From AAA164-E04 sp014239995 (GTDB lineage Bacteria > Verrucomicrobiota > Verrucomicrobiia > Limisphaerales > AAA164-E04): a DNA stretch of 64,000 nt. The notes under the pieces were generated by a model, which searched no databases, had not been told where the DNA came from, and saw only the letters and a list, made by a program, of their open reading frames with translations. The stretch is from the NCBI GenBank assembly GCA_029247315.1, contig JAQWLM010000099.1, positions 1-64,000 on the forward strand, given 5' to 3'. This document shows, one piece after another, positions 9,446-18,506 of the stretch. The position numbers and the translations under genes were made by a program. Within the stretch, counting starts at the first letter, position 1; each line of letters begins with the position of its first letter.

Positions 9446-10282
9446 ATGCTCCAAGGAAACCTACAAAAGCATCTCAAAACGGCGCAAAGTACACTTCCTA
9501 TGATCGCGGGATCAAGGCAACGCTGTTCCAGCAAGAAGGCAGCACGTCTTCACGGAGGATTTACACTTATTGAGTTGTTGGTTGTGATTGCGATTATTGC
9601 CGTCCTTGCATCCATGCTCTTGCCATCCCTCAGCATGGCGAAGGCGAAGGCGCAACAGATCTTCTGTGTGAACAACCTCAAACAACTTGGCTTGTCTGTG
9701 ATCATGTATGTGGACGATCAGGATAATACCTACCCTCCCATGCAAGCAGTTGAGCAAGGCGTCGAAAGTAGCTGGAGACCTTTCCTTTACCCATACATGG
9801 GTTATTCTGCAAAATCCTATGATTGCCCTTCAGAGAAAATTGATCGTTACGAAAACGGAGATCCAGCTTTTGTGGGACAACCCTTTGCCCGAGGTGAAAC
9901 AGGAGTCCCCAGCGGGCTTGGTGCAGTGAATGTTCATTGGAACAAGGGCGGAGCTCAGCCGCCCTTTGGCCGTCCGGAAGGCTACGAGGATAACTTGTGC
10001 AAAGCCTCCACGGTCGAATCCCACAACCAGTTGATTCTTCTCGGTGACGGTCACAGTGACTGGGGTGGTTGGCCTAACGACCGCTGGTGGATTTGGAAGG
10101 AACTTGGGGTTTCCAATGAGCCGGGCTTCAATCGTATCCTCCAGAATGATCCAGGTGCCACGCGCCACAACAGGAGATCCAATTATACCTTCGGAGATGG
10201 GAGTGTTCAGTCTTTGGACCCGAACCAAATCCCATGTAATCAGGAAGCATGCTGGTGGTCCGCGCCCATTGACCCACATTGA
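9446..10282 (+). CDS. prepilin-like secreted protein, H-X9-DG type
   Basis: The 278-residue product carries a type IV prepilin N-terminus: a basic leader, then Gly38|Phe39 in 'HGGFTLIELLVVIAIIAVLA', which PilD-type peptidase would cut and methylate. It continues with 'SMAKAKAQQIFCVNNLKQLG', shared by the large prepilin-like families of PVC bacteria. Near the C-terminus a His, nine residues and Asp-Gly form the H-X9-DG signature. These proteins are numerous in Verrucomicrobiota, Planctomycetota and Lentisphaerota, and their role (pseudopilin or surface protein) is unsettled. The next gene starts immediately after the stop, so the two are probably translated together. Confidence 0.85.
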   Translation: MLQGNLQKHLKTAQSTLPMIAGSRQRCSSKKAARLHGGFTLIELLVVIAIIAVLASMLLPSLSMAKAKAQQIFCVNNLKQLGLSVIMYVDDQDNTYPPMQAVEQGVESSWRPFLYPYMGYSAKSYDCPSEKIDRYENGDPAFVGQPFARGETGVPSGLGAVNVHWNKGGAQPPFGRPEGYEDNLCKASTVESHNQLILLGDGHSDWGGWPNDRWWIWKELGVSNEPGFNRILQNDPGATRHNRRSNYTFGDGSVQSLDPNQIPCNQEACWWSAPIDPH

Positions 10283-10284
10283 AC

Positions 10285-10803
10285 ATGCATGAGAGATTGA
10301 CCAGGAAGGAACGGATGAAGGTCATCGCTGCATTATTGGTCATTGGCTTGGCTGGCAGTTTCCTGTATCAATTTTACGGTAAAAGGCACACAGGTGAACC
10401 TCTTTCCTACTTTTACGATCTGAGCCAAGAGGCGTTGTTTGTTGCTCCAAAATCCAGTGTCCCACCCATGCGTGGCATTGATAATGACAAGGAAGATGCC
10501 GTACGAGCCGTGGTCATCGCCAAGGATGGTAACTGTGACAATCCAAAAAGTCGTGAGATTGCGTATCTGGAAATGTATTCGCCAGAATTAAAAGCCCAAT
10601 TCGAATCCTTTCGGCAAAAGGATGTGTCGCATCATTCAAGTAGACAAACCTTGAGTCGAAGTCAGGCGAAAGCCCATCACTTTGTTCAAAAACCAGGGGA
10701 TTCAAGGTGGTATCCAATTGAATCAAGACGTGGTATCGAAATTACCGAAGGGTGGCGACGCAGCACGCCACAAGGCAACCCATTCAGTGTCTGTGTCCCA
10801 TAG
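10285..10803 (+). CDS. small membrane-anchored conserved PVC protein of unknown function
   Basis: The 172-residue product (from ATG 10285; an overlapping TTG at 10279 is also possible) has one N-terminal transmembrane segment ('VIAALLVIGLAGSFLYQFY') and a soluble domain predicted to face outward. The segments 'YDLSQEALFVAP', 'SVPPMRGID', 'VRAVVIAKDGNCDNP' and 'IAYLEMYSPELK' match an uncharacterised small family I recognise from PVC genomes, typically next to H-X9-DG prepilin genes. It starts within a few bases of the preceding prepilin-like gene. A partner or assembly role with that pilin is inference. Confidence 0.6.
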   Translation: MHERLTRKERMKVIAALLVIGLAGSFLYQFYGKRHTGEPLSYFYDLSQEALFVAPKSSVPPMRGIDNDKEDAVRAVVIAKDGNCDNPKSREIAYLEMYSPELKAQFESFRQKDVSHHSSRQTLSRSQAKAHHFVQKPGDSRWYPIESRRGIEITEGWRRSTPQGNPFSVCVP

Positions 10804-11057
10804 TTCCACCAAACCAGCCCCAGGGACTACAAACAATGACAAAGTTGACAATAGATCAGCGTGAAGCCGTGATGACGTTCCATTCATCGGGGATGGGTTT
10901 GCTTGGCGCCATCATAACCCTTTTTCCTGAGATGACACCAGTCGATGGTACAAGACTTGTTTCCTTGCGGTAATGATTGCTGTTTCCGTTTGGATGGCGC
11001 TTGTGGTTTATATTTTTAAGGTGCGCATTTCGACGAAAGTAAACAGTCCTGGTCCAG

Positions 11058-12179
11058 TTAACTCAAGAATGCTGGAGGAGGCTTCGTTACGATTGGTAAT
11101 TCCAGCGACACGGTGAACGTGGATCCTTTTCCAGGTTTGCTTTTCAGGGTGATGGTTCCCCCCATTTGTTCGGCAATTTTTCTGGAAATGGCGAGTCCCA
11201 GACCACTTCCCAGGAGACCCTCGGAGTGCAAGTTCCTGCTCACTTGGGAATAAAGTTCAAAAATGCCATCGTGTTCATCTTCCGGTATGCCGATACCTGT
11301 ATCACTCACCGAAATATCAAACTGCACAGTTTGCTCGTTTACCCGATTGATATTTCTGTGAACCGTGATGGATCCTTCATCTGTAAACTTGGTTGCGTTG
11401 CCTATCAAGTTGAGAATGATTTGCTGCAGTCGCTTACGGTCACCCTTGATGAGAGGTGGGTCTTCTTGGTTGAACGTTGATTCAAAGGCTAGACCCTTTT
11501 GACGCAGCTCAGGTTGTATCAGCTTAGAGCAAGCATCGATTATTTCCCTTAGAGAGAAATCTGTCTCTTCAAGCTGTAACTTTCCAGCTTGGATTTTTGA
11601 TGCGTCGAGTAGGTCGTTGACAAGTGTCATGAGAAGATTTGTCGAATTCTTCAAGACCTCCACATACTCTGTTTGATCTTTGTTCAAGGGTGTTTCCGTG
11701 AGCAAATTGATCATACCGCACATGCCATTTAATGGATTCCGAATTTCATGACTTACACTCGCAAGCAGTTGGGTTTTTTGCTTGATGATGCATTCTGAAG
11801 CCTTCTTCTCAACCCGATGTTTTTCGAGCATGACTTCTTCCTTGATGCGTGCAGTTCGGTAGATGATTTCTGCGGTAACCCCTCCTATGCTGAAGATTAA
11901 TGTAATAACGATAAACGTTTCTTGTCCTATATGGTGATTGACAACCTGTAATCCAATGCACAACAGCATGGAATACAATGCGACAAAGATATAGGTGCTT
12001 CGGGAGAAAAAATTGGCGGCATAATAAATGGGTCCCACGAGAAAAATTAACAGGTTCTCCAAGGTATGGGCCAAAAACTCATATTTCCCTCCATGGTGGC
12101 CATGCAAAGATGCAACCAGTACCGCGAAGGGGAGTGAAATCGAGAATAATATGGTAATGAATTTAGCTCGATGTTGCAT
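11058..12179 (-). CDS. membrane sensor histidine kinase
   Basis: The 373-residue product has about four N-terminal transmembrane helices (residues about 8-100) with no large periplasmic domain. A linker helix leads into a HisKA domain, with phospho-acceptor His144 in 'SVSHEIRNPLNG'. The HATPase_c domain shows 'NLIGNATKFTDEG' (N box), 'DTGIGIPEDEHDGIFE' (G1/F boxes) and 'GSGLGLAISRKIAEQMGG' (G2 box). It lacks a receiver, PAS or HAMP domain, and no response regulator is adjacent, so it is an orphan kinase in this window. The signal sensed is unknown. Confidence 0.92.
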   Translation of the reverse strand: MQHRAKFITILFSISLPFAVLVASLHGHHGGKYEFLAHTLENLLIFLVGPIYYAANFFSRSTYIFVALYSMLLCIGLQVVNHHIGQETFIVITLIFSIGGVTAEIIYRTARIKEEVMLEKHRVEKKASECIIKQKTQLLASVSHEIRNPLNGMCGMINLLTETPLNKDQTEYVEVLKNSTNLLMTLVNDLLDASKIQAGKLQLEETDFSLREIIDACSKLIQPELRQKGLAFESTFNQEDPPLIKGDRKRLQQIILNLIGNATKFTDEGSITVHRNINRVNEQTVQFDISVSDTGIGIPEDEHDGIFELYSQVSRNLHSEGLLGSGLGLAISRKIAEQMGGTITLKSKPGKGSTFTVSLELPIVTKPPPAFLS

Positions 12180-12395
12180 GTGATCCTATTCAGCTTTGCT
12201 TTACAATGGCACTCATCCCATCGAATCCGAGTCAACTTTACAAGTCAAGGGAAGGTTCTTTGCAAGCACTCATTTGGAAACTTTGATTATTTTAAGTGGT
12301 TTCCCAATCAGGAAGAGTGGAGAACGATAATCCATCATCCAAGCAACGCTATGTCAAACGGTGACTTAAGGCTTTTGAGGGAGCCACACTCATTT

Positions 12396-13649
12396 TCAGG
12401 AAGTAGAACTTGTATCGTCCATATCAATCGGCCAGGCCTTGATAATTGAGTTGATCAGGGTGGCCAGTGGTATGGCAAAAAACACCCCCCAAAAACCCCA
12501 CAACCCACCAAACAAAAGGATGGCGGCAATGATGGCTATGGGGTGCAGACTGGTGGCCTCAGACAGTAGAATCGGTGCGAGGACATTACCGTCCATCACC
12601 TGTATGATGGAGTAGGCTACAAGAAGCCAAACGAAGGCACTAGACATGCCAAATTGATAGTAGCCCAGGATGATGATGGGAATATACATCAGTGTGGCGC
12701 CTACATAGGGAACCAGAACGGATAGACCCACGAAGAGGGACACCAGTAGGGTGGCACGCAGCCCGAAAAGCTTGAATGTGATGTAGGTGACACTCCAAAC
12801 GATCATGACTTCCCAGAACTTTCCCCTGACATAGTTGCTGGTTTGAACATTCACCTCCTCCCAAACCTGCCTTGTCAGGGTGCGATCATGGGGTAAAAAC
12901 CGTGAAAACCAGCTGAGTATTGATTCTTTATCCTTGAGTATAAAAAATACCAGGACCGGTACCAGCACCAAGTAAAGCATCCAAACGACCACATTCTTAA
13001 GCGATGAAATCGAAAAGGTGAGCGCTTTCCTTCCAAACTCTGTTAATTCCGCCTCAACCTTGTTTGTCAGGTTGGCATAACTTGTGGCAGTTTCTGCCTC
13101 TGTCGTGGAGGACCTTTTGCCTGTAGATTCGGGATCATCAAAGAAGACTTCGGGGTTCTCATCATCACTGTATATTTCCACCGCTCCCTCGGAATCCTTG
13201 GGCGTTTCATCATCGCTTGTGCTTTGAACGGCAGATAGGGACTGGGCACTGAACAAAGCTGGGAGGCGCCTGTTTCGGAGATACTCGTATCGCTGGTAGC
13301 CACTCTTCATGTTGTTGGAGATGTTTTTGACAATCCCAGGTACGTCATTCCTCACGAATTTGTCTAATTCCGTGACCAGACTGGGGAATACGACAAAAGA
13401 CAAGAGAAATACAGATAGCAGGAAAAGCAGGAAGACACCACAGAGTGCCATTAAGCGTGGTACCCCACGTCGTTGAAAACGCATGATAATGCCGTCAAGC
13501 AGGTATGCAATGACAACAGAGGCAAGGATCGGGGCTAAAAAATCTCCTAGAAAAAAAATGGTAAGGAATACTGAAATTACCAAGGTAGCTAGTAGAACTA
13601 TCTGCGGATTAGATAGTTGTCGTTTTAGCCAATCCTTGATCAGGTCCAT
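12396..13649 (-). CDS. AI-2E family transporter (PerM/YdiK-like permease)
   Basis: The 417-residue product has the hydrophobic layout of the AI-2E/PF01594 family: two helices, a soluble loop, then a C-terminal block with 'PVLVFFILKDKESILSWF', 'VRGKFWEVMIVWSVTY' and 'GLSVLVPYVGATL'. It ends with the characteristic 'VMDGNVLAPILLSEATSLHPIAII'. Between residues about 134 and 192 it has an unusually long, acidic, low-complexity insert rich in Asp, Glu, Ser and Thr. The family name comes from one E. coli member; the actual substrate is unknown. Confidence 0.88.
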   Translation of the reverse strand: MDLIKDWLKRQLSNPQIVLLATLVISVFLTIFFLGDFLAPILASVVIAYLLDGIIMRFQRRGVPRLMALCGVFLLFLLSVFLLSFVVFPSLVTELDKFVRNDVPGIVKNISNNMKSGYQRYEYLRNRRLPALFSAQSLSAVQSTSDDETPKDSEGAVEIYSDDENPEVFFDDPESTGKRSSTTEAETATSYANLTNKVEAELTEFGRKALTFSISSLKNVVVWMLYLVLVPVLVFFILKDKESILSWFSRFLPHDRTLTRQVWEEVNVQTSNYVRGKFWEVMIVWSVTYITFKLFGLRATLLVSLFVGLSVLVPYVGATLMYIPIIILGYYQFGMSSAFVWLLVAYSIIQVMDGNVLAPILLSEATSLHPIAIIAAILLFGGLWGFWGVFFAIPLATLINSIIKAWPIDMDDTSSTS

Positions 13650-13853
13650 GTGAAAAAGATAGGATGTTCACCCCACATCAGCAAGCCTTTAGGATGTTGG
13701 AAAAGCTTACTTCACAACTTTGCTGCTTGACCCTAAGTGAGAATGAGTGCTTGGATCTTATACAAACGTGCCCCTGTCCATCGTTGGGTGTGGTATCGAA
13801 TTCTCCTCCTGCGATGGGCTTGCCTAGATGAGGGATGCTAGTTTATCACTACA

Positions 13854-16739
13854 ATGAAAACATTATACATACGCCGATGCCTGTTGTTGTTGGTTTTGGT
13901 TTTTCTGAAAATAGGGCTCCACGCTGCCACAGGAAATACCACTCCGAAAAGAACCGTTCCAAAGCCAGAATATCCACCTCATACAGAGATCATGGCTGAT
14001 TTTAAACCAGTCATTTCCACGATCGATCAAAGCCCCAGTCTGTTCGGTTTATTCTTGCGGTCAAAGGATAACCAGGTGCTTGCCGCATTTCCCAAGAAAT
14101 ATATTTCCAAGAAGTTTTTCATTGCCCTCACTGTGGCAAGTGGAGAGCAGTATGCAGGGCTACAACAGGCTGACATGTATGTCTACTGGAAGCAGATCGG
14201 AAAACGAATGGTGTTAATTGAACCCAACGTGGACATCCGTTCCAGTGGAGATGCAGAATCCAAGCGCTCCGTTGATCGTCTTTTTACTGATCGTGTGCTC
14301 GCGGATGTGCCCATCCTCACAATGCATCCGCAGTGGGGGCCGGTGATTGACCTGGACGCATTTCTACTGGGGGAGGGGGCGAAATTTTTTGGATCCAGTG
14401 CGAGCGGATTAAACCGTAAACTTGGTGTGGTCAAAACTGCCAAAGCGTTTCCTGAGAACATTGAAATCGCCTTTGAAGTGCCCGTCTCAAGTGGCCTGCT
14501 CAAAACCTTTCATTATTCCATCAGTGAGATTAAGCCGAATCCGTCCTACCGTCCCCGCAAGGCTGACGAACGGGTGGGTTTCTTTACCACTGGCTACAAT
14601 GACCTTGGCAAATATCAGGTGGATGATGTCCGCACCCGATACATCAATCGTTGGCATGTTGAGAAGGCCGATCCTGGTTTGAAGGTCAGCCCTGTAAAAA
14701 ATCCCATCATTTTTTATATCGAACATACCACGCCGATACGCTACCGGCGTTGGGTGCGCGAGGGTGTCTTGATGTGGAACAAGGCTTTTGAGAAAATTGG
14801 TCTGCTCAATGCCCTGGAGGTGCGCTACCAGGATGCGGGGACGAAGGCCCACATGGAGAAAGATCCCGAGGACGTCCGTTATAATTTTATCCGGTGGCTT
14901 AACAACAACATTGGGACTGCGATTGGCCCAAGTCGAGCCAACCCGATGAGCGGCGAAATCCTGGATGCAGATATCATTCTAACTGATGGCTGGATCCGTC
15001 ATTTTTGGCGCAAATTCAATGAAGAACTGCCCAAACTTGCCATGGAAGGGTATTCCCCTGAAACGATGTCTTGGTTGCAGAAAAACCCCCAGTGGGATCC
15101 ACGCGTAAGATTTGCCCACCCGTCGAATCGTGAAACCGTTGCGATGCAGATTGCCCACGGAGATCATCATGCCTATGGCGGTCATCCACTGGCACACAAC
15201 GATGCTACTGTGATTGGCGATCAGGAATTTGATGGTCTGATGGGACGAACCAGTCAGGTCAATGGGTTCTGTCAGGCGGCTGATTTCAGGGCTCTTGACA
15301 TGGCGGTGATGCGTTTTGCCATGGACATGATGGCATCCAAAGATGAGGAGAACGATGGTGACGGAGAAAACGGCGAGAAGGAAAAAAATGACGATGACCT
15401 TCTTGATGGTGTCCCCGATTGGTTTGTGGGTCCATTGATCGCCGACTTGGTGGCTCATGAAGTGGGGCATACCCTCGGACTGCGCCATAACTTCAAGTCT
15501 TCCAGCATTTATACCCTGGAAGAAATTAACAGTGACGCTATCAAGGGCAAAAAGGCCTTCGCAGGTTCAGTGATGGACTATTTGCCAGTGAACATGCATC
15601 TGGAGGGCTTTGGAGAGAAGCAGGGGGACTACGGTATGATTGAAGTGGGACCTTATGACATGTGGGCCATTGAATATGGCTACTCCATCTCCAAAAACGA
15701 GGAATCCATAAAAGACATCCTTTCCCGCGTCAACGATCCACTGCTTGCGTATGCGACAGACGAGGACACTTACGGTCCAGACCCATTGGCACGTCGTTAT
15801 GATTTCGCAAAGGACCCAATCTCCTATGCCCGTGGACAACTCAAGCTGGCCAATGAACATCGGGACAATATCCTGGGTGCCTTTGTCAAAAAGGGTGAGA
15901 GTTGGTCCAAGGCCCGGTACGGTTACGGGTTGACCTTGAGTATGCAGATGCGTTCCTTGAGCATGATGGCCAATTGGCTTGGTGGCGCGCTGATTAATCG
16001 GGCCAAGAAGGGAGACCCTGAATCCTCTCCTCCTATTCAAGTGGTTCCAGCATCCAGACAGCGCGAGGCGCTCCGATTTGTCGTGAAACACGCCTTTTTC
16101 GATGAAGCCTTCGGATTGACACCTGAATTATTGCGCCATATGTCCATGGACAAATGGATTGATGACTTCAGCTCTGCTGTTGAAGACAGTACATGGCCGA
16201 TCCACGATCGTATCATGGGGATACAGTCCTCGGCCCTGACCATGTTGATGAATCCAAGCACGATGGGGAGGGTATACGACAACGAATTCCTCACCCCGGA
16301 GGATGAAGATATGATCACGTTGCCAGAAATCCTGGAATCCATACGCGAAGCTATCTGGTCTGAACTCGAAGCAACTAAGGAGGGCAAGTTTACCGCTCGC
16401 CGTCCCATGATTTCCAGCCTTCGAAGGAATCTTCAGCGTGAACACCTCGAGCGATTGATTGATCTGAGTTTTGGTGGTAGTTTTTTCACGGTCTCGCAAA
16501 AACCCATATCCAACCTTGCAACGGTCCAATTAAGGCAAATAAGCAAAGGGATGCAGCGGGTGATGGATGCTGACGATGTCGATCCCGATCCCTACACCGA
16601 AGCACATCTTTCGGAAGCGATTGTGAGGATCGAAAAAGCGCTGGATGCTGATTACATCTACAATGCCTCCGATATCGGTGGAGTTGGAGGGTCCATGAGG
16701 TTTTTCATGGATGTCCAGATGAGGAAATCTCAACCTTAG
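13854..16739 (+). CDS. large secreted zinc-dependent metalloprotease (DUF5117/DUF4953-like)
   Basis: The 961-residue product has a cleavable signal peptide ('CLLLLVLVFLKIGLHAATG'). The catalytic zinc site is H-E-V-G-H at residues 535-539, followed by 'TLGLRHNF' with a third ligand in the metzincin-like HExxHxxGxxH pattern. A Met-turn-like 'GSVMDYLP' lies around residue 574. The N-terminal part ('GLFLRSKDNQVLAAFPKKY', 'RIYINRWHVEK'-like segments) and the C-terminal helical part match the DUF5117/DUF4953 arrangement common in Bacteroidota and PVC bacteria. Immediately before the active site is an acidic low-complexity insert of about 25 residues. The natural substrate is unknown. Confidence 0.88.
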   Translation: MKTLYIRRCLLLLVLVFLKIGLHAATGNTTPKRTVPKPEYPPHTEIMADFKPVISTIDQSPSLFGLFLRSKDNQVLAAFPKKYISKKFFIALTVASGEQYAGLQQADMYVYWKQIGKRMVLIEPNVDIRSSGDAESKRSVDRLFTDRVLADVPILTMHPQWGPVIDLDAFLLGEGAKFFGSSASGLNRKLGVVKTAKAFPENIEIAFEVPVSSGLLKTFHYSISEIKPNPSYRPRKADERVGFFTTGYNDLGKYQVDDVRTRYINRWHVEKADPGLKVSPVKNPIIFYIEHTTPIRYRRWVREGVLMWNKAFEKIGLLNALEVRYQDAGTKAHMEKDPEDVRYNFIRWLNNNIGTAIGPSRANPMSGEILDADIILTDGWIRHFWRKFNEELPKLAMEGYSPETMSWLQKNPQWDPRVRFAHPSNRETVAMQIAHGDHHAYGGHPLAHNDATVIGDQEFDGLMGRTSQVNGFCQAADFRALDMAVMRFAMDMMASKDEENDGDGENGEKEKNDDDLLDGVPDWFVGPLIADLVAHEVGHTLGLRHNFKSSSIYTLEEINSDAIKGKKAFAGSVMDYLPVNMHLEGFGEKQGDYGMIEVGPYDMWAIEYGYSISKNEESIKDILSRVNDPLLAYATDEDTYGPDPLARRYDFAKDPISYARGQLKLANEHRDNILGAFVKKGESWSKARYGYGLTLSMQMRSLSMMANWLGGALINRAKKGDPESSPPIQVVPASRQREALRFVVKHAFFDEAFGLTPELLRHMSMDKWIDDFSSAVEDSTWPIHDRIMGIQSSALTMLMNPSTMGRVYDNEFLTPEDEDMITLPEILESIREAIWSELEATKEGKFTARRPMISSLRRNLQREHLERLIDLSFGGSFFTVSQKPISNLATVQLRQISKGMQRVMDADDVDPDPYTEAHLSEAIVRIEKALDADYIYNASDIGGVGGSMRFFMDVQMRKSQP

Positions 16740-16769
16740 CCATCTTCTTTTTCAAGGAAGATGAAAGCG

Positions 16770-16797
16770 CCCTCGATGGTTTTTTAGCCATCGAGGG
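16770..16797. terminator. stem-loop after the metalloprotease gene
   Basis: CCCTCGATGG (16770-16779) and CCATCGAGGG (16788-16797) form a perfect 10-bp stem with an 8-base T-rich loop, 31 bases after the metalloprotease stop. No T-run follows the stem, so it is not a textbook intrinsic terminator. Its position and strength still suggest a 3' end or mRNA-stability element. Confidence 0.55.
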
Positions 16798-16900
16798 TCA
16801 GCGACCAGCTCTCTGGTTACCTTTTGTTGTCAACGCATGAAGTGGTTTTTTGGATTCTGAATCCACATGCAAGCATTGAGTCAGGAATCTAAATTGCCCC

Positions 16901-17728
16901 ATGATCCCTTTATCATCACGCCATGCTCTAAAAAGAGTTGATTCAAGAGGAGATTCCGGATTTACGCTCATCGAGTTATTGGTGGTGATCTCCATCATAT
17001 CCATTCTTGCGGGGATGTTGCTGCCGGCATTATCTAAAGCCAAAACAAAAGCCCAAGGGATTGCATGTATGAACAATCTCAAGCAGCTTGGTTTGGCGTG
17101 GTACATGTATCCTGCAGACAATAACGACAAACTCGTGCCGAACGGTACCGGTGGACAAAAGGGATGGGTGGAAGGTTGGCTGAAAACACCCGCTGACGCC
17201 ACCAATGAATTCCTGTTGAAGGCGCCCCGAGGGCTTCTTTGGGATTACAACCAATCTCTAAAGATCTACAAATGTCCAGCGGATAAGAGTCATATCAAGA
17301 ACAAGGGGTTGCTTTATCCTCGCGTGCGCAGCATGTCGATGAATGGGTGTATCAACGGTGATAGCTGGTATACAGATGAAATTGAAAATCTGTTTTACAC
17401 TTTTAGAAAACAATCTTCCATCATCCACCCTGCCAACAAATACGTTTTTCTTGATGAGCATCCAGATGCCATCGACGACGGTTACCACTTGACGTTTGTT
17501 AACCGGGTAAATCAATGGGGGAATATGCCCGCCAACTACCATAATGGGGCCTGTGGATTTTCCTTTGCAGATGGGCATTCGGAGATCAAAAAGTGGATCG
17601 ATCCCGATACTCTTTCAAAAACCATTGTTGCGAATCCCAGGGGTCCAAACGATGTTCCGTGGCTTCAGGTGCGTACCACGGAACCTAAACGTGCTGACAC
17701 CGTCTGGCCGCCGCGGGCGAAGAATTGA
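16901..17728 (+). CDS. prepilin-like secreted protein, H-X9-DG type
   Basis: The 275-residue product carries a short leader ending at Gly20|Phe21 in 'SGFTLIELLVVISIISILAG'. It continues with 'MLLPALSKAKTKAQGIACMN', closely similar to the prepilin-like gene at 9446. The C-terminal 'HNGACGFSFADG' fits His-X9-Asp-Gly exactly. The gene has no small partner gene after it, unlike the one at 9446. It ends four bases from the convergent metallopeptidase-like gene. Role unknown; pseudopilin or surface-assembled protein by family. Confidence 0.85.
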   Translation: MIPLSSRHALKRVDSRGDSGFTLIELLVVISIISILAGMLLPALSKAKTKAQGIACMNNLKQLGLAWYMYPADNNDKLVPNGTGGQKGWVEGWLKTPADATNEFLLKAPRGLLWDYNQSLKIYKCPADKSHIKNKGLLYPRVRSMSMNGCINGDSWYTDEIENLFYTFRKQSSIIHPANKYVFLDEHPDAIDDGYHLTFVNRVNQWGNMPANYHNGACGFSFADGHSEIKKWIDPDTLSKTIVANPRGPNDVPWLQVRTTEPKRADTVWPPRAKN

Positions 17729-17732
17729 GTTG

Positions 17733-18482
17733 TCATTGCGCTGCACCCCAGATGCTCTTAAGCACAGCGTGCAGTTCTGGGTCGTGCAAGGCCAGTTCTG
17801 CCCGGACAAAGGGGTAGAAGTCGTTTCGGTAAAAATAGGCTTCGGTACCCTCTGCAAAATATTCCTTTTCGTTGGTGAGCCCATAGTGGCGTACCCTTTT
17901 ACCCGTGTAGAGCAGCACGTCCTCGTAGGTCCCTGCTGCCTTGGCCTTTCTGAAAGCTTCGAGAATAGCAGTTTGATCAAATCCCAGGATTTGATCATGG
18001 TAGGCATGCGCCAGTTCATGAAGCACGACTGCGGGATGTTTGAGGAGTTGCTGACGGGAGAGTAGTTGCTCGGCGACTGGGATATGCACTTTTTTAGCTA
18101 ACCTGGGATCATGTCGGTGTCTTACCAACCAATCGCGACTGGGATGGTATTGCATGGATTTCAGACTGGGATGATTGCTCTCAATCCAAATTTCCAAATT
18201 TCGCATTTGTTTTAATGGTTCCTGGGGTAGCAGGATGGATATGCGATGGAGGTGATCCGCCAACATGCGAAGAGCTTTTTTTCCTTGAGCATTCTCGTTC
18301 AAGGCCGGTTCGACATGAATGGTCCAGCCTTCGATGGACTGTTTTTCCGGATGAAATCGGATGCCTTTATTGGCGTCGATTTCCTGTGATTGCAGGGTAC
18401 CAACAAGAACGGGCACCAGTGGAATTAAGATTCTCAAGACCTGTGATAGAGGTTTCCGTGAATTGCTTTTGAGTGGGTTCAT
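17733..18482 (-). CDS. secreted HELAH zinc metallopeptidase-like protein
   Basis: The 249-residue product has an N-terminal signal segment ('VLRILIPLVPVLVGTLQSQ'). The zinc-binding motif H-E-L-A-H lies at residues 155-159 in 'VVLHELAHAYHDQ'. A downstream Glu in 'EKEYFAEGTEAYF' (near residue 211) is a likely third zinc ligand. The arrangement recalls the anthrax-lethal-factor-like (M34/ATLF) catalytic fold and similar small PVC proteins. It is the last gene of a tight minus-strand group, 24 bp after the sulfatase, so it is probably co-expressed with it. Peptidase activity is inferred from the motif only. Confidence 0.65.
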   Translation of the reverse strand: MNPLKSNSRKPLSQVLRILIPLVPVLVGTLQSQEIDANKGIRFHPEKQSIEGWTIHVEPALNENAQGKKALRMLADHLHRISILLPQEPLKQMRNLEIWIESNHPSLKSMQYHPSRDWLVRHRHDPRLAKKVHIPVAEQLLSRQQLLKHPAVVLHELAHAYHDQILGFDQTAILEAFRKAKAAGTYEDVLLYTGKRVRHYGLTNEKEYFAEGTEAYFYRNDFYPFVRAELALHDPELHAVLKSIWGAAQ

Positions 18483-18506
18483 TTTTAAGAAAATAGAAAA
18501 GGTAAT

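Noticed and set aside
10752..10973. Plus-strand open frame overlapping the end of the small membrane protein gene
   Set aside because: Out of frame with the real gene, and its translation is low-quality with no recognisable segment.
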